This document shows positions 1 through 8,190 of a DNA stretch of 64,000 nt, one piece after another. The DNA is taken from contig NZ_BMFH01000001.1 in assembly GCF_014638095.1 (NCBI RefSeq), positions 248,001 through 312,000 on the forward strand. The letters are read 5' to 3'. This stretch comes from Muriicola marianensis. GTDB lineage: Bacteria; Bacteroidota; Bacteroidia; Flavobacteriales; Flavobacteriaceae. Both the position numbers and the translations under genes were made by a program. The notes under the pieces were generated by a model. That model saw nothing but the letters and a program-made list of their open reading frames with translations, did no database searches and was not told the DNA's origin. Every line of letters starts with the position of its first letter. The stretch's first letter is position 1.

Positions 1-2
1 CT

Positions 3-1208
3 CTTCTTCTTGGGGTTTTCATTCTTTATTTCCCGCAAAACCTCCTTGGGCAGAGGCGTGCGTATCCCAAAGATCCTGACATGTCCCTAAAAAGGGCTAT
101 GGCCCTTGCTGGCGACGGAAAGCGAGAGGAGGCTCGGGACACCCTGCGGAATATTCTCGCACACTATCCGGAGTACACGGATGTAAAGAACCTTTTAGCC
201 AAAACCTTTAGTTGGGACGGTGATTATGAAGAGGCGCGCAAACATTTTAACAGGATCACCTCCGCCGAAAAGTCGAACAAAGAAGTCTGGGAAGCTGCCA
301 TTCGCAATGAGATGTATGCACAGAACAAGCATACCGCCCTGGGTCTGGCGAACAAAGCACTTATTTACTTGCCCGAAGATGCGGATATCATCGAACTAAG
401 GAACCGTATCCTGGAATCCTGGGATGGAAACGGAACCACTTCAACTGTAGCAACAGAGACGGAAACACCGGCCATTGACCGAAACTTTGTAGCCCTTTTC
501 AGTTCGGCGGATGTTTTCGATGTGGTCTTTGACCCCATGTACTATTCAGGGGTGGAATTTAACCTGGTGACTGGACTGGGCAAGATCTTACCCAGGATCA
601 ATTACAGCAACAGGTTTGGTATCGATGGTATACAGTATGAGATCGACCTGTATCCCAAGTTTTCTAAATCGGTTTATGCCTATCTGAACTACGGGTACAG
701 TCGGTCCGAAATTTACCCGGAACACAGGGTAGGAGGGGATCTTTATGTGAATCTTCCAAAAGGAGTGGAAACCTCGCTTGGAGTCAGGTATTTGTCCTTT
801 ACAGACAGTGATGTGACCATTTTTACCGGGTCCGCGGGCTTTTACAAGGGTAATTATTATTTTTCTTTGAGGCCGTACCTAACACCGAGGAATAACAGTA
901 CCCTGGGGATTTCAGGGGTTCTCACGGCCCGGAGGTACCTGAAGGATGCCAATAACTATATCGGATTGAATGCGGGAATGGGATTTATGCCAGAATTCAG
1001 GCAGTTCAGAGCCAACAGTGTCCTGATCGCAGAGACCCAATTGTATGTGGAATCCCAACAACTCGTGATGGAATACCAGTTCTCCTTCAAATCTAATCCA
1101 TCCCTTTACAGGGCTCAACTGGGACTCACCAGACAGGAATTTGTCTTTGCCCCCGACAATTACTTTTGGGCAATAACAGCAGGTCTCAGATACCAAACCG
1201 GCCTATGA
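3..1208 (+). CDS. YaiO-type outer-membrane beta-barrel protein with TPR-like N-terminus (5' end cut by window)
   Basis: The frame is open back to the window edge. The codons before the first ATG (position 81) encode a hydrophobic stretch, LLLGVFILYFP, that reads like a signal peptide, so the ATG at 81 is probably internal and the gene starts outside the window. After the signal come about 110 residues of TPR-like helices (EEARDTLRNIL, DYEEARKHFN). A roughly 240-residue region of alternating aromatic and polar strands follows, ending in RYQTGL, as in the YaiO outer-membrane domain. In that family the helical part sits in the periplasm and the barrel in the outer membrane. Members often lie near polysaccharide genes, but none are visible here. 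The family call is from recognition, and the substrate is unknown. Confidence 0.75.
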   Translation, partial: LLLGVFILYFPQNLLGQRRAYPKDPDMSLKRAMALAGDGKREEARDTLRNILAHYPEYTDVKNLLAKTFSWDGDYEEARKHFNRITSAEKSNKEVWEAAIRNEMYAQNKHTALGLANKALIYLPEDADIIELRNRILESWDGNGTTSTVATETETPAIDRNFVALFSSADVFDVVFDPMYYSGVEFNLVTGLGKILPRINYSNRFGIDGIQYEIDLYPKFSKSVYAYLNYGYSRSEIYPEHRVGGDLYVNLPKGVETSLGVRYLSFTDSDVTIFTGSAGFYKGNYYFSLRPYLTPRNNSTLGISGVLTARRYLKDANNYIGLNAGMGFMPEFRQFRANSVLIAETQLYVESQQLVMEYQFSFKSNPSLYRAQLGLTRQEFVFAPDNYFWAITAGLRYQTGL

Positions 1209-1274
1209 TCCCACAATAAGCACCTCAAAAAAAACGTTATATACAACAATAATACATCCATACACCACAAACAA

Positions 1275-1305
1275 TTGGCAGAACTGATCAGAAAAAATAA
1301 GTTTA
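1275..1305 (+). promoter_or_regulatory. candidate Bacteroidota -33/-7 promoter for the micro-peptide genes
   Basis: TTG at 1275-1277, a 20-nt spacer, then TAAGTTTA at 1298-1305. This is one mismatch from the TAnnTTTG -7 consensus of Bacteroidota primary sigma factors. It lies about 50 nt before the first micro-peptide start. It is a motif match only. Confidence 0.35.
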
Positions 1306-1352
1306 TGTAGTAAATATTTAGAGTCCCAGATCTCTACTTAAACCAGACGACC

Positions 1353-1451
1353 ATGTTATACGATACCTACGGAGAGGAATACCTGAACTTCCTCAAAGAT
1401 CTGAACGAAATTTTGAGTGTAAATGAATTGGCCGAACTCGATTATCTCTAG
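1353..1451 (+). CDS. micro-peptide A (32 aa), paralogue of the next one
   Basis: An ATG at 1353 opens a 32-codon frame ending with TAG at 1449-1451. The product is acidic and contains EYLNFLKDLNEIL, followed by SVNELAELDYL. The next small frame repeats this core almost exactly (AYLNFIEDLNEIL), which is the main reason to believe both are genes. There is no signal peptide or membrane segment. The core is an amphipathic, leucine-rich helix candidate. No family is recognised. The pair sits between a barrel protein and a sigma factor and is followed by a strong terminator. It could be a pair of small regulatory or precursor peptides; the function is unknown. Confidence 0.55.
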   Translation: MLYDTYGEEYLNFLKDLNEILSVNELAELDYL

Positions 1452-1482
1452 TGGAGTTCTGCAACCCTAAAACCCCAAGCTT

Positions 1483-1584
1483 ATGGCAAATCCAAATTAT
1501 GACAACGCAGCGTATCTGAATTTCATTGAGGACCTCAATGAGATCCTGAAAGACTTTGACATCAGCAGACTTAGCTGTTCTTAG
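1483..1584 (+). CDS. micro-peptide B (33 aa), paralogue of micro-peptide A
   Basis: An ATG at 1483 opens a 33-codon frame ending with TAG at 1582-1584, 31 nt after the upstream peptide stops. The core AYLNFIEDLNEIL matches the upstream EYLNFLKDLNEIL. The ends differ: MANPNYDNA at the N-terminus, and DFDISRLSCS with a single near-terminal cysteine at the C-terminus. A conserved core with diverged tails suggests duplication under selection. A palindromic terminator begins 25 nt downstream. No known family is recognised and no function is claimed. A conserved core with a variable tail would also fit precursor peptides. Confidence 0.55.
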   Translation: MANPNYDNAAYLNFIEDLNEILKDFDISRLSCS

Positions 1585-1609
1585 TGTTTTAGTGTATATT
1601 TAAAAAAGA

Positions 1610-1635
1610 AAAAGGAAGCCGATCGGCTTCCTTTT
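1610..1635. terminator. bidirectional terminator between micro-peptide genes and the sigma factor gene
   Basis: A perfect 26-nt palindrome (AAAAGGAAGCC GATC GGCTTCCTTTT) is flanked by A-rich DNA on the left and T-rich DNA on the right. It can therefore end transcripts from both converging sides. Confidence 0.8.
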
Positions 1636-1656
1636 GTTATTGTTACTCTTTCGGTA

Positions 1657-2520
1657 TCAACCCAAATAGGCTTTCAGGAGTTTGCTCCTGGTATTGTGCC
1701 TCAACTTGCGAATCGCTTTCTCCCGGATCTGCCGTACCCGTTCCCTGGTAAGATCAAATGTCTGTCCGATCTCTGCCAGGGTCATGGATTGCTGATCTCC
1801 GATCCCGTAGTAGAGTTTTACTACATCCGCTTCCCGTGGGGACAAGGTATCGAGGGCTCTGTTTATTTCCGTATTGAGGGATTGCTGCATGAGTCCTTTA
1901 TCCGGCTTGGGAGATTCCCCGGATCGCATCACGTCGTATAGATTGGAATCCTCTCCTTCCTTAAGCGGAGCATCCATGGAAATATGTCTTCCCGAGTTTT
2001 TGATGGATTGCTTGACCTCACTTACGGTCATGTCTAGTTCCTGTGCGATTTCCTCCGCTGAGGGCGGCCTTTCGTGAGCCTGTTCCAGGTATGAAAATGC
2101 TTTCTTGATCTTATTGATAGAGCCGATCTTATTGAGAGGTAACCGAACTACCCTCGATTGTTCGGCCAGGGCTTGCAGGATGGACTGCCGGATCCACCAT
2201 ACCGCATAGGAAATAAACTTAAATCCTCTTGTTTCATCAAATCGCTTTGCTGCTTTTACCAGGCCCACATTACCTTCATTGATCAGATCGGGAAGGGTCA
2301 GACCCTGGTTTTGGTATTGTTTTGCCACGGAGACCACAAAACGAAGGTTCGCATTTGTCAACTTCTCCAGGGCCAGTTGATCACCCGCTCTAATACGCTG
2401 GGCTAGCTCTACTTCTTCATTCGCCGTGATCAGGTCTATTTTACTGATATCCTGCAAGTACTTGTCGAGTGATTTGGATTCCCTGTTAGTAACCTGCTTG
2501 ATAATCTTTAATTGCCTCAT
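1657..2520 (-). CDS. RpoD-family sigma-70 factor (287 aa, Bacteroidota short type)
   Basis: This sigma-70 factor recruits core RNA polymerase to promoters. The start at 2520 gives [10 protein letters not shown], the usual beginning of flavobacterial RpoD proteins; an upstream in-frame ATG would add 12 atypical residues. Region 1.2/2 spans about residues 17-120, with [17 protein letters not shown] and the -10-recognition segment [11 protein letters not shown]. Region 3 is about 130-205. The region 4 helix-turn-helix, [17 protein letters not shown], lies at 248-264. The length equals the normal Bacteroidota primary factor. Several residues differ from the housekeeping sequence as I remember it ([37 protein letters not shown]), so it may be a second, divergent RpoD paralogue. 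Hence no symbol is given. Confidence 0.9.
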   Translation of the reverse strand: MRQLKIIKQVTNRESKSLDKYLQDISKIDLITANEEVELAQRIRAGDQLALEKLTNANLRFVVSVAKQYQNQGLTLPDLINEGNVGLVKAAKRFDETRGFKFISYAVWWIRQSILQALAEQSRVVRLPLNKIGSINKIKKAFSYLEQAHERPPSAEEIAQELDMTVSEVKQSIKNSGRHISMDAPLKEGEDSNLYDVMRSGESPKPDKGLMQQSLNTEINRALDTLSPREADVVKLYYGIGDQQSMTLAEIGQTFDLTRERVRQIREKAIRKLRHNTRSKLLKAYLG

Positions 2521-2672
2521 ATATGTACGAAATTTATTATAATTACATCCTCTCATTATACACTTTTATTCTGTCTTTTCCAAAGGGCACCCCCCTGAGT
2601 TATACATATTTTATGAGAACTTTAATATTTATCACCATGCCCAGTGAAATATGGGGTTTCATAAACTCTTAA

Positions 2673-2699
2673 TTGATTGTTCGTGATTGCCTACCTTTA
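2673..2699 (+). promoter_or_regulatory. candidate promoter for the DUF6155 gene
   Basis: TTG at 2673-2675 and TACCTTTA at 2692-2699 (-7 type, one mismatch) lie directly before the start at 2719. The spacer is 16 nt, shorter than usual, so this is weak evidence. Confidence 0.25.
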
Positions 2700-2718
2700 G
2701 TCGGACCAAATTTCAACC

Positions 2719-3240
2719 ATGAGCAAGTCGGCTTTAAAGAAGTATGTATCCGGCCTTAAAAAGAGAGAACTAGAATTACAGATTCTCGACCTCTATGAGC
2801 GATTTCCACAGGTAAAGGTATTCTACGATTTTGCCTTCAACCCTAAAGAGGACAAACTTATAGGGGATGCGAAGGCCCGTATCTCCAATGAATACTTCCC
2901 CAGAAAGCGAAAACGTCCCCGGGCCCGAAGATCCGTGGCTCAGAAACTAATAAGGAAGTTCGTTACTTTGGGGATGGATCCTTATTTGTTGGCTGATCTA
3001 ATGTTGTACAACCTGGAGACAGCCCAGCGTTTTTCTGCCGTCCGCAAGGTGAATGAAGCCTTTTACAAGAGCATGCTGCGCTCGTATTCGGAGGCGGCCA
3101 ACCACCTGGTCCTTCACTCTCTCGAAGGTGAATTTCGGGAGAGAATGGAACACATCTATGGTCAGATTCGGGAACAGGAGTGGGATTTTGCAGAGGAGTT
3201 TGATCGTATTCGCAGCACTCTTACACTTACAGAATTGTAA
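2719..3240 (+). CDS. DUF6155 family protein
   Basis: A 173-residue cytoplasmic protein with no signal peptide or membrane helix. It is recognised as DUF6155 from the N-terminal pattern SKSALKKYVSGLKKRELELQI and the central FAFNPKEDKLIGDAKARI, followed by a basic stretch (PRKRKRPRARR, about residues 60-71). The rest is predicted helical. The family is common in Flavobacteriia and has no known function. The stop is 13 nt before ghrA on the same strand, so the two are probably cotranscribed. It is divergent from the sigma factor gene. Confidence 0.8.
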   Translation: MSKSALKKYVSGLKKRELELQILDLYERFPQVKVFYDFAFNPKEDKLIGDAKARISNEYFPRKRKRPRARRSVAQKLIRKFVTLGMDPYLLADLMLYNLETAQRFSAVRKVNEAFYKSMLRSYSEAANHLVLHSLEGEFRERMEHIYGQIREQEWDFAEEFDRIRSTLTLTEL

Positions 3241-3253
3241 AAATGAAAAATCG

Positions 3254-4183
3254 ATGGCAATAGTACTCATCAGACAAGATGGAAAGACAAAAATCTGGCA
3301 AAAAGCTTTCCTGCATCAGTATCCGAATCTGCCCGTTTATAATTTTGAGGAGGAGCACTCAAAAGAGGAGATCACCATGGCGATCGTTTGGAAACATCCC
3401 CATGGGAGCTTATCTGTTTACCCTAACCTCCGATGTATCGCATCCTTTGGTGCGGGGGTCGATTTTATCTTTGAAAATCCTGACCGTCCGCCAGACGTTG
3501 CGATCACAAGGGTGGTTGATGACGCCCTTGCTGAAGACATGTCGGAATACGTCTTTACTGTTATCATGGGGTACCTGAAGAATACCAGCCAGTACGTCAT
3601 GGACCAGTTCAGGGGTATGTGGTCCCCAAAGCCCTATAGCCGTATCTCAGACCATACCATCGGCATAATGGGGATAGGAACCCTGGGAACACATCTGGCT
3701 AAGGACCTGAGAAATATTGGATTCAAGGTCGTTGGCTGGTCAAAAAACCCAAAGAAACTTAAAGATATTCCTGTATATCACGGGGCAGAATCGAGAAAGG
3801 AGTTTCTTTCCAAAAGCTCTGTACTTGTCTGCCTGTTACCTCTCACTCCGGAAACCCGGGGGATCCTTAACCAGGATACCCTTAACCAACTCCCAAAGGG
3901 CGCCTTTTTGATCAATGTGGCCAGGGGCGGACATCTGAAAGAGGAAGATCTTATTCCATTACTCGACTCAGGTCACTTGTCCGGAGCCTGCCTCGATGTC
4001 TTTGCGGAAGAACCCCTGCCCAAAGAACATCCCTTCTGGGATCATCCATTGATCCAAATCACTCCTCATGTGGCCAGTGTCTCTGATCCGGCATCCGTCG
4101 TGCCTCAACTCGCGGAGAATTATCTCCGCCTCAGCAGGGGGGAGGAATTGAGGAACCGTGTCGACCTCCAACAGGGCTACTAA
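3254..4183 (+). CDS. ghrA: glyoxylate/hydroxypyruvate reductase A-like 2-hydroxyacid dehydrogenase
   Basis: NAD(P)H-dependent reduction of glyoxylate, hydroxypyruvate or similar 2-oxoacids in the cytoplasm. The protein is 309 residues, close to E. coli GhrA. The dinucleotide motif GIGTLG lies at 140-145. The D-2-hydroxyacid dehydrogenase catalytic trio is present: Arg224 in NVARGG, Glu253 in FAEEP and His272 in TPHVAS. The frame is open far upstream, inside the DUF6155 gene, but that extension has no family similarity. MAIVLIRQDGK at 3254 is the natural start. It follows DUF6155 by 13 nt. The exact substrate preference is inferred from the family. Confidence 0.88.
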   Translation: MAIVLIRQDGKTKIWQKAFLHQYPNLPVYNFEEEHSKEEITMAIVWKHPHGSLSVYPNLRCIASFGAGVDFIFENPDRPPDVAITRVVDDALAEDMSEYVFTVIMGYLKNTSQYVMDQFRGMWSPKPYSRISDHTIGIMGIGTLGTHLAKDLRNIGFKVVGWSKNPKKLKDIPVYHGAESRKEFLSKSSVLVCLLPLTPETRGILNQDTLNQLPKGAFLINVARGGHLKEEDLIPLLDSGHLSGACLDVFAEEPLPKEHPFWDHPLIQITPHVASVSDPASVVPQLAENYLRLSRGEELRNRVDLQQGY

Positions 4184-4204
4184 ATCCAGATTTCAGGGTT
4201 TAAA

Positions 4205-4236
4205 TTTCATTTAAGGAAAAAAATCTTCTAGTTTTG
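4205..4236 (+). promoter_or_regulatory. candidate promoter for the helicase-glycosyltransferase pair
   Basis: TAGTTTTG at 4229-4236 matches the TAnnTTTG -7 box exactly. TTTC at 4205-4208 lies 20 nt upstream, one base off the TTTG -33 box. The predicted start would leave a leader of about 50 nt. Confidence 0.4.
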
Positions 4237-4293
4237 CAAATTGGTGATTTAAGAACCCCAAAAGAAGATTTTTTAACCTAAAGCCGGGCATTT

Positions 4294-5805
4294 TTGTCAA
4301 TTTCCACCGAAAACATTGAAAAGACCCTTTACGACTATCAGCAAAGGGACCTTCAATCTATATTTGAGCATCTGGACGATCCCAACGACCACTCAAATCT
4401 CCTGTATCAATTACCTACAGGGGGCGGGAAGACGGTAGTGTTTTCGGAGATCACAAGGAGGTTCATTGCCCATCGAAAGGAAAAGGTGGTGGTACTTACC
4501 CACAGGATTGAGTTGAGCCATCAGACTTCGAGAATGCTGCGTGGTTTTGGGGTAAAGAACAAGATCATCAATAGTGATGTCAAGGAATTGGCGGTGGACG
4601 ACCCGCACATGTGCTATGTAGCCATGGTGGAAACTCTGAACAACAGGTTGCAGGAAGGAACCATTTCCCTCAAGAATATCGGCCTGGTGATCATTGATGA
4701 GGCCCATTACAATTCTTTCCGCAAGCTTTTCAAGTATTTCGAGGCCTCCACCATTCTGGGAGTCACGGCTACTCCGCTGAGTTCCAACATCAAGCTGCCG
4801 ATGAAAGATCATTACAAAAAACTGATCGTCGGGCAGTCCATAGAATCACTGATCAAGAACAAGTACCTGGCCAAGGCCAATATGTACAGCTATGATGTCA
4901 GTCTGAAATCCTTAAAATTGGGGATCAGTGGGGACTACACGGTCAAGTCGTCCGATGAGCTATACGGTAACCAGAACATGTTGGGCAAACTGCTTGGAGC
5001 CTATGAAGAAATCGCAAAAGGCACCAAGACCCTGATCTTCAACAACGGGATCAATACCTCCCGGTATGTGTATGAGACCTTTAAAAAGGCGGGGTATCCC
5101 ATCCGGCATCTCGACAATAAGAATACGGCCTCTGAACGAAAGGAAATTTTGGAGTGGTTCGCCAAAACCCCGGATGCCATATTGACTTCAGTGAGTATCC
5201 TAACCACCGGTTTTGATGAACCCACCGTGGAGACTATTATCCTCAACAGGGCTACCCGTTCCCTGACCCTTTATTTTCAAATGATCGGGCGAGGCTCCAG
5301 GATCCTGCCGGATAAGGATGAGTTTACGGTGGTCGACCTGGGAAATAACATCGCGCGCTTCGGGATGTGGGACGCACCCATCGACTGGCAGGAAATTTTC
5401 CACTTCCCCGATTTCTACCTGGAAAACATCAAGAACGACGAAGATATAGAGCGGGAATTCGTCTATGAGATGCCACCCGAGTTGAGGGAGAAATTCTCCA
5501 AATCTGATAATATCGATTTCGATGTAAAAGCCGCCTATAAAGAGATCTTTGCCAAGGGATTGAGATCGAAGACCGTACTCGAACAGAGCATTGAACAGCA
5601 CGCCAGGATATGCGTAGAGAACAGCAAAGACGTTTTTGAGGCCAGGATTCTGGCCAAACAACTCAAGGACGAGATAGAATACAGGGTGAAGCAGTACTCC
5701 TATTGTATAATGAACAATACCAAGAACTACAAGGAGTGGCTCGAAGAGGATTACGAGCGTAAACTCAGACTAAAGATCTCCCAGAAGTTCGCATCCAGGA
5801 TGTGA
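4294..5805 (+). CDS. DEAD/DEAH-box superfamily 2 helicase
   Basis: An ATP-dependent nucleic-acid helicase of a family widespread in Flavobacteriia, 503 residues. RecA-like domain 1 has Walker A LPTGGGKT (residues 40-47), DEAH at 135-138 and the TAT motif at 158-160. Domain 2 carries motif V (TTGFDEP, about 304-310) and motif VI QMIGRGSR at 329-336. A charged helical C-terminal domain of about 130 residues follows. The start codon is TTG, chosen because MSISTENIEKTLYDYQ resembles family N-termini; no ATG is available nearby. It ends overlapping the glycosyltransferase start by 4 nt. The layout resembles Type I restriction or UvrB/XPB-like SF2 helicases, but the substrate is unknown. Confidence 0.88.
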   Translation: MSISTENIEKTLYDYQQRDLQSIFEHLDDPNDHSNLLYQLPTGGGKTVVFSEITRRFIAHRKEKVVVLTHRIELSHQTSRMLRGFGVKNKIINSDVKELAVDDPHMCYVAMVETLNNRLQEGTISLKNIGLVIIDEAHYNSFRKLFKYFEASTILGVTATPLSSNIKLPMKDHYKKLIVGQSIESLIKNKYLAKANMYSYDVSLKSLKLGISGDYTVKSSDELYGNQNMLGKLLGAYEEIAKGTKTLIFNNGINTSRYVYETFKKAGYPIRHLDNKNTASERKEILEWFAKTPDAILTSVSILTTGFDEPTVETIILNRATRSLTLYFQMIGRGSRILPDKDEFTVVDLGNNIARFGMWDAPIDWQEIFHFPDFYLENIKNDEDIEREFVYEMPPELREKFSKSDNIDFDVKAAYKEIFAKGLRSKTVLEQSIEQHARICVENSKDVFEARILAKQLKDEIEYRVKQYSYCIMNNTKNYKEWLEEDYERKLRLKISQKFASRM

Positions 5806-7070
5806 TTGCGCAAAAGAAAAACATCAAGGTCCTGATCATAGGTCTTACCTGGCCTCAGCCGGAAGCCACAGGGGCGGGTATCCGGATGGTTCAGCTAATC
5901 TCCCTTCTCAAATCACTGGGTTTCAGCATCACATTTTGTTCGGCAGCCGCTATCCCAGAATCGAACGGGTATCCCGAAATACCGGGGGTTGTATTCGAAC
6001 CTGTAAAACTGAACCATGAAAGTTTTGACCGCTTCCTGCTTTCCCTGAGACCGGACATGGTGATCTTCGACCGCTTTCTTACAGAGGAGTATTTCGGCTG
6101 GCGTGTCGCCACCACCTTACCTAATACATTGTGTGTCCTGGATACAGAAGACCTGCACTCCCTGAGACATGCAAGGGAATTCGCCCTGCAGGAAGATCGA
6201 TCTTTCGAACCGGCATTATGGCGCAATATGGACATTACCAAGAGGGAACTGGCTTCCATATTCAGATCCGATCTTGCCTTGATCATTTCCCGTTTTGAAA
6301 TGGAATGGCTAGAAACACATGTTCCCGCGATTGAACCCCATTTGTTTTACCTGCCTTTTCTATATAAAAAGACGGATTTTCTCCCCGAAGCACGGATGAA
6401 GAATTTCTCAGATAGGGAAGATTTCATATTTATCGGCAATGGTCGTCATTCACCTAATACGGATGCGATACTTTATTTAAAACGAGAGGTCTGGCCTGAG
6501 ATCAGAAAACAACTCCCTCATGCAGGTGTCTGTATCTACGGGGCACATTTATCCAGGGAGATCACTGGCTTAACCGATGCCAAGGAAAATTTCTTTGTCA
6601 AAGGCTGGGTGCCCGAAGTTTCGGAAGTCCTCAATTCAGCCCGGGTCAGCTTACTGCCATTGCGATTCGGGGCCGGACTCAAGGGAAAATTATTCGAAGC
6701 CATTAGATGCGGGACTCCATCGGCCATGACTTCTATCGCTGCAGAAGGCACCTCCTTTGCCCGGATGAGTGATTTTATTAAGGATGATCCGGCCGAGCTT
6801 GCATCCATTGCGGTATCCTTGTACAGGGATGAGGGATTATGGGTGGAATGGCAAAAAAGGGGAGCATCTATACTCAAGAGGGATTTCTTAAGAGAAGACT
6901 TCAAGAAGTCATTTTCCTCCAAGCTCGATTTTCTGTTCCACCATCTCGAGAAACACCGTGACGAGAACCTGATTGGTTCCATCCTTCTGCATCACACCAT
7001 GGCCAGTACGCGTTATCTTTCTAAATGGATTGAGTTAAAGGAAGCAGTGGCTAAAAAGAAACGGGATTGA
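5802..7070 (+). CDS. GT4-like glycosyltransferase
   Basis: A predicted cytoplasmic glycosyltransferase of GT-B fold, 422 residues. The N-terminal Rossmann half begins VLIIGLTWPQPEATGAGIR, with the glycine-rich loop typical of GT4 enzymes. The C-terminal half has FIGNGRHSPNTDA, VKGWVPEV and SLLPLRFGAGLKGKLFEA, where the LKGKLFEA segment matches the EX7E-like nucleotide-sugar region. The start is GTG at 5802, inside the helicase stop region (GTGA overlap), so the genes are translationally coupled. The C-terminal 50 residues are an extra helical tail. Donor and acceptor cannot be told. No other surface-polysaccharide genes flank it. Confidence 0.82.
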   Translation: MIAQKKNIKVLIIGLTWPQPEATGAGIRMVQLISLLKSLGFSITFCSAAAIPESNGYPEIPGVVFEPVKLNHESFDRFLLSLRPDMVIFDRFLTEEYFGWRVATTLPNTLCVLDTEDLHSLRHAREFALQEDRSFEPALWRNMDITKRELASIFRSDLALIISRFEMEWLETHVPAIEPHLFYLPFLYKKTDFLPEARMKNFSDREDFIFIGNGRHSPNTDAILYLKREVWPEIRKQLPHAGVCIYGAHLSREITGLTDAKENFFVKGWVPEVSEVLNSARVSLLPLRFGAGLKGKLFEAIRCGTPSAMTSIAAEGTSFARMSDFIKDDPAELASIAVSLYRDEGLWVEWQKRGASILKRDFLREDFKKSFSSKLDFLFHHLEKHRDENLIGSILLHHTMASTRYLSKWIELKEAVAKKKRD

Positions 7071-7088
7071 ATCAAGGTTTCGTCTGCG

Positions 7089-7119
7089 TTGTGGAGCGCA
7101 GTAGTATGACTTATCTTTA
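7089..7119 (+). promoter_or_regulatory. candidate menB promoter
   Basis: TTG at 7089-7091, a 20-nt spacer, then TATCTTTA at 7112-7119, 18 nt before the menB ATG. The spacing is the same as at 1275-1305. Confidence 0.4.
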
Positions 7120-7137
7120 CGGACTAAAACAGATATC

Positions 7138-7983
7138 ATGGAAACAGTCGCTAACTGGAAGACGGCAAAGGAGTTTGAAGACATTACCTATAAGAAATGC
7201 GGGGGAGTTGCCAGAATAGCCTTTAACAGGCCCGACGTTCGCAACGCCTTCAGGCCAAAGACCACGAAAGAGCTGTACGAAGCGTTTTATGATGCTCAGG
7301 AAGATACTTCCATTGGCGTGGTCTTATTATCTGCTGAAGGACCTTCTTCCAGGGATGGGGTGTATTCATTTTGCAGTGGGGGTGATCAAAAAGCCAGAGG
7401 CCACAAGGGATATGTAGGAGAAGATGGGTATCACCGACTGAATATCCTGGAAGTGCAGAGACTGATCAGGTTTATGCCAAAGGTGGTAATCGCCGTTGTG
7501 CCCGGTTGGGCAGTAGGGGGTGGACACAGTCTGCACGTGGTATGCGACATGACTTTGGCGAGCAAGGAGCACGCGAAGTTCAAACAGACCGATGCGGATG
7601 TCACCAGTTTCGACGGGGGTTATGGTTCTGCCTACCTCGCCAAGATGGTAGGCCAAAAGAAGGCGCGGGAGATCTTTTTCCTGGGAAGGACCTATTCGGC
7701 CCAGGAAGCTTATGAGATGGGGATGGTCAATGCGGTTGTCCCTCATGGAGAACTGGAAGCAACAGCCTATCAATGGGCTCAGGAGATCCTGGAGAAATCG
7801 CCCATCTCCATTAAGATGCTCAAGTTCGCCATGAATCTAACAGACGACGGCATGGTCGGGCAGCAAGTCTTTGCAGGGGAAGCTACACGGCTAGCGTATA
7901 TGACTGAAGAGGCTAAAGAAGGGCGAAATGCCTTCTTAGAGAAACGCAAACCTGATTTTGGAAAGGACAATTGGATACCTTAA
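7138..7983 (+). CDS. menB: 1,4-dihydroxy-2-naphthoyl-CoA synthase
   Basis: Closes the second ring in menaquinone synthesis, turning o-succinylbenzoyl-CoA into 1,4-dihydroxy-2-naphthoyl-CoA. It is a 281-residue crotonase-fold enzyme. The oxyanion-hole segments are SFCSGGDQKA (about 77-86) and GWAVGGGH (123-130). The active-site stretch is KQTDADVTSFDGGYG, with Ser157 and Asp159. Asp152 sits where E. coli MenB has Gly156. By established MenB classification this marks the type II, bicarbonate-independent enzyme, in which the Asp carboxylate replaces bound bicarbonate. The C-terminus RNAFLEKRKPDF is typical. It stands alone, with its own promoter candidate and terminator; no other men genes are in the window. 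Confidence 0.95.
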   Translation: METVANWKTAKEFEDITYKKCGGVARIAFNRPDVRNAFRPKTTKELYEAFYDAQEDTSIGVVLLSAEGPSSRDGVYSFCSGGDQKARGHKGYVGEDGYHRLNILEVQRLIRFMPKVVIAVVPGWAVGGGHSLHVVCDMTLASKEHAKFKQTDADVTSFDGGYGSAYLAKMVGQKKAREIFFLGRTYSAQEAYEMGMVNAVVPHGELEATAYQWAQEILEKSPISIKMLKFAMNLTDDGMVGQQVFAGEATRLAYMTEEAKEGRNAFLEKRKPDFGKDNWIP

Positions 7984-8004
7984 CTCCGGGGCACTACCAC
8001 TATT

Positions 8005-8041
8005 AAAAAAGGCCCCGTCTGTTGAGATCGGGACCTTTTTA
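8005..8041 (+). terminator. menB terminator
   Basis: A GC-rich stem (GGCCCCG with CGGGACC, one mismatch) is followed by a T run at 8036-8041. It starts about 20 nt after the menB stop. Confidence 0.65.
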
Positions 8042-8190
8042 CGAGAACACTATATGAAAATGAAAAAATTAACTCCTTGTTAATTACACTGTAAACATAC
8101 AGGAGGAAATTTCATTTCCATAATTTTTGTTGTCAACCTCTTCACCCTTGTTGTGAAACTTTGTTTTCCGATGACCAGGTACTCGTGCCA

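Noticed and set aside
3053-3253. In-frame upstream extension of ghrA into the DUF6155 gene
   Set aside because: The extra residues are low-complexity and unlike any dehydrogenase N-terminus. The start at 3254 gives the family's usual length.
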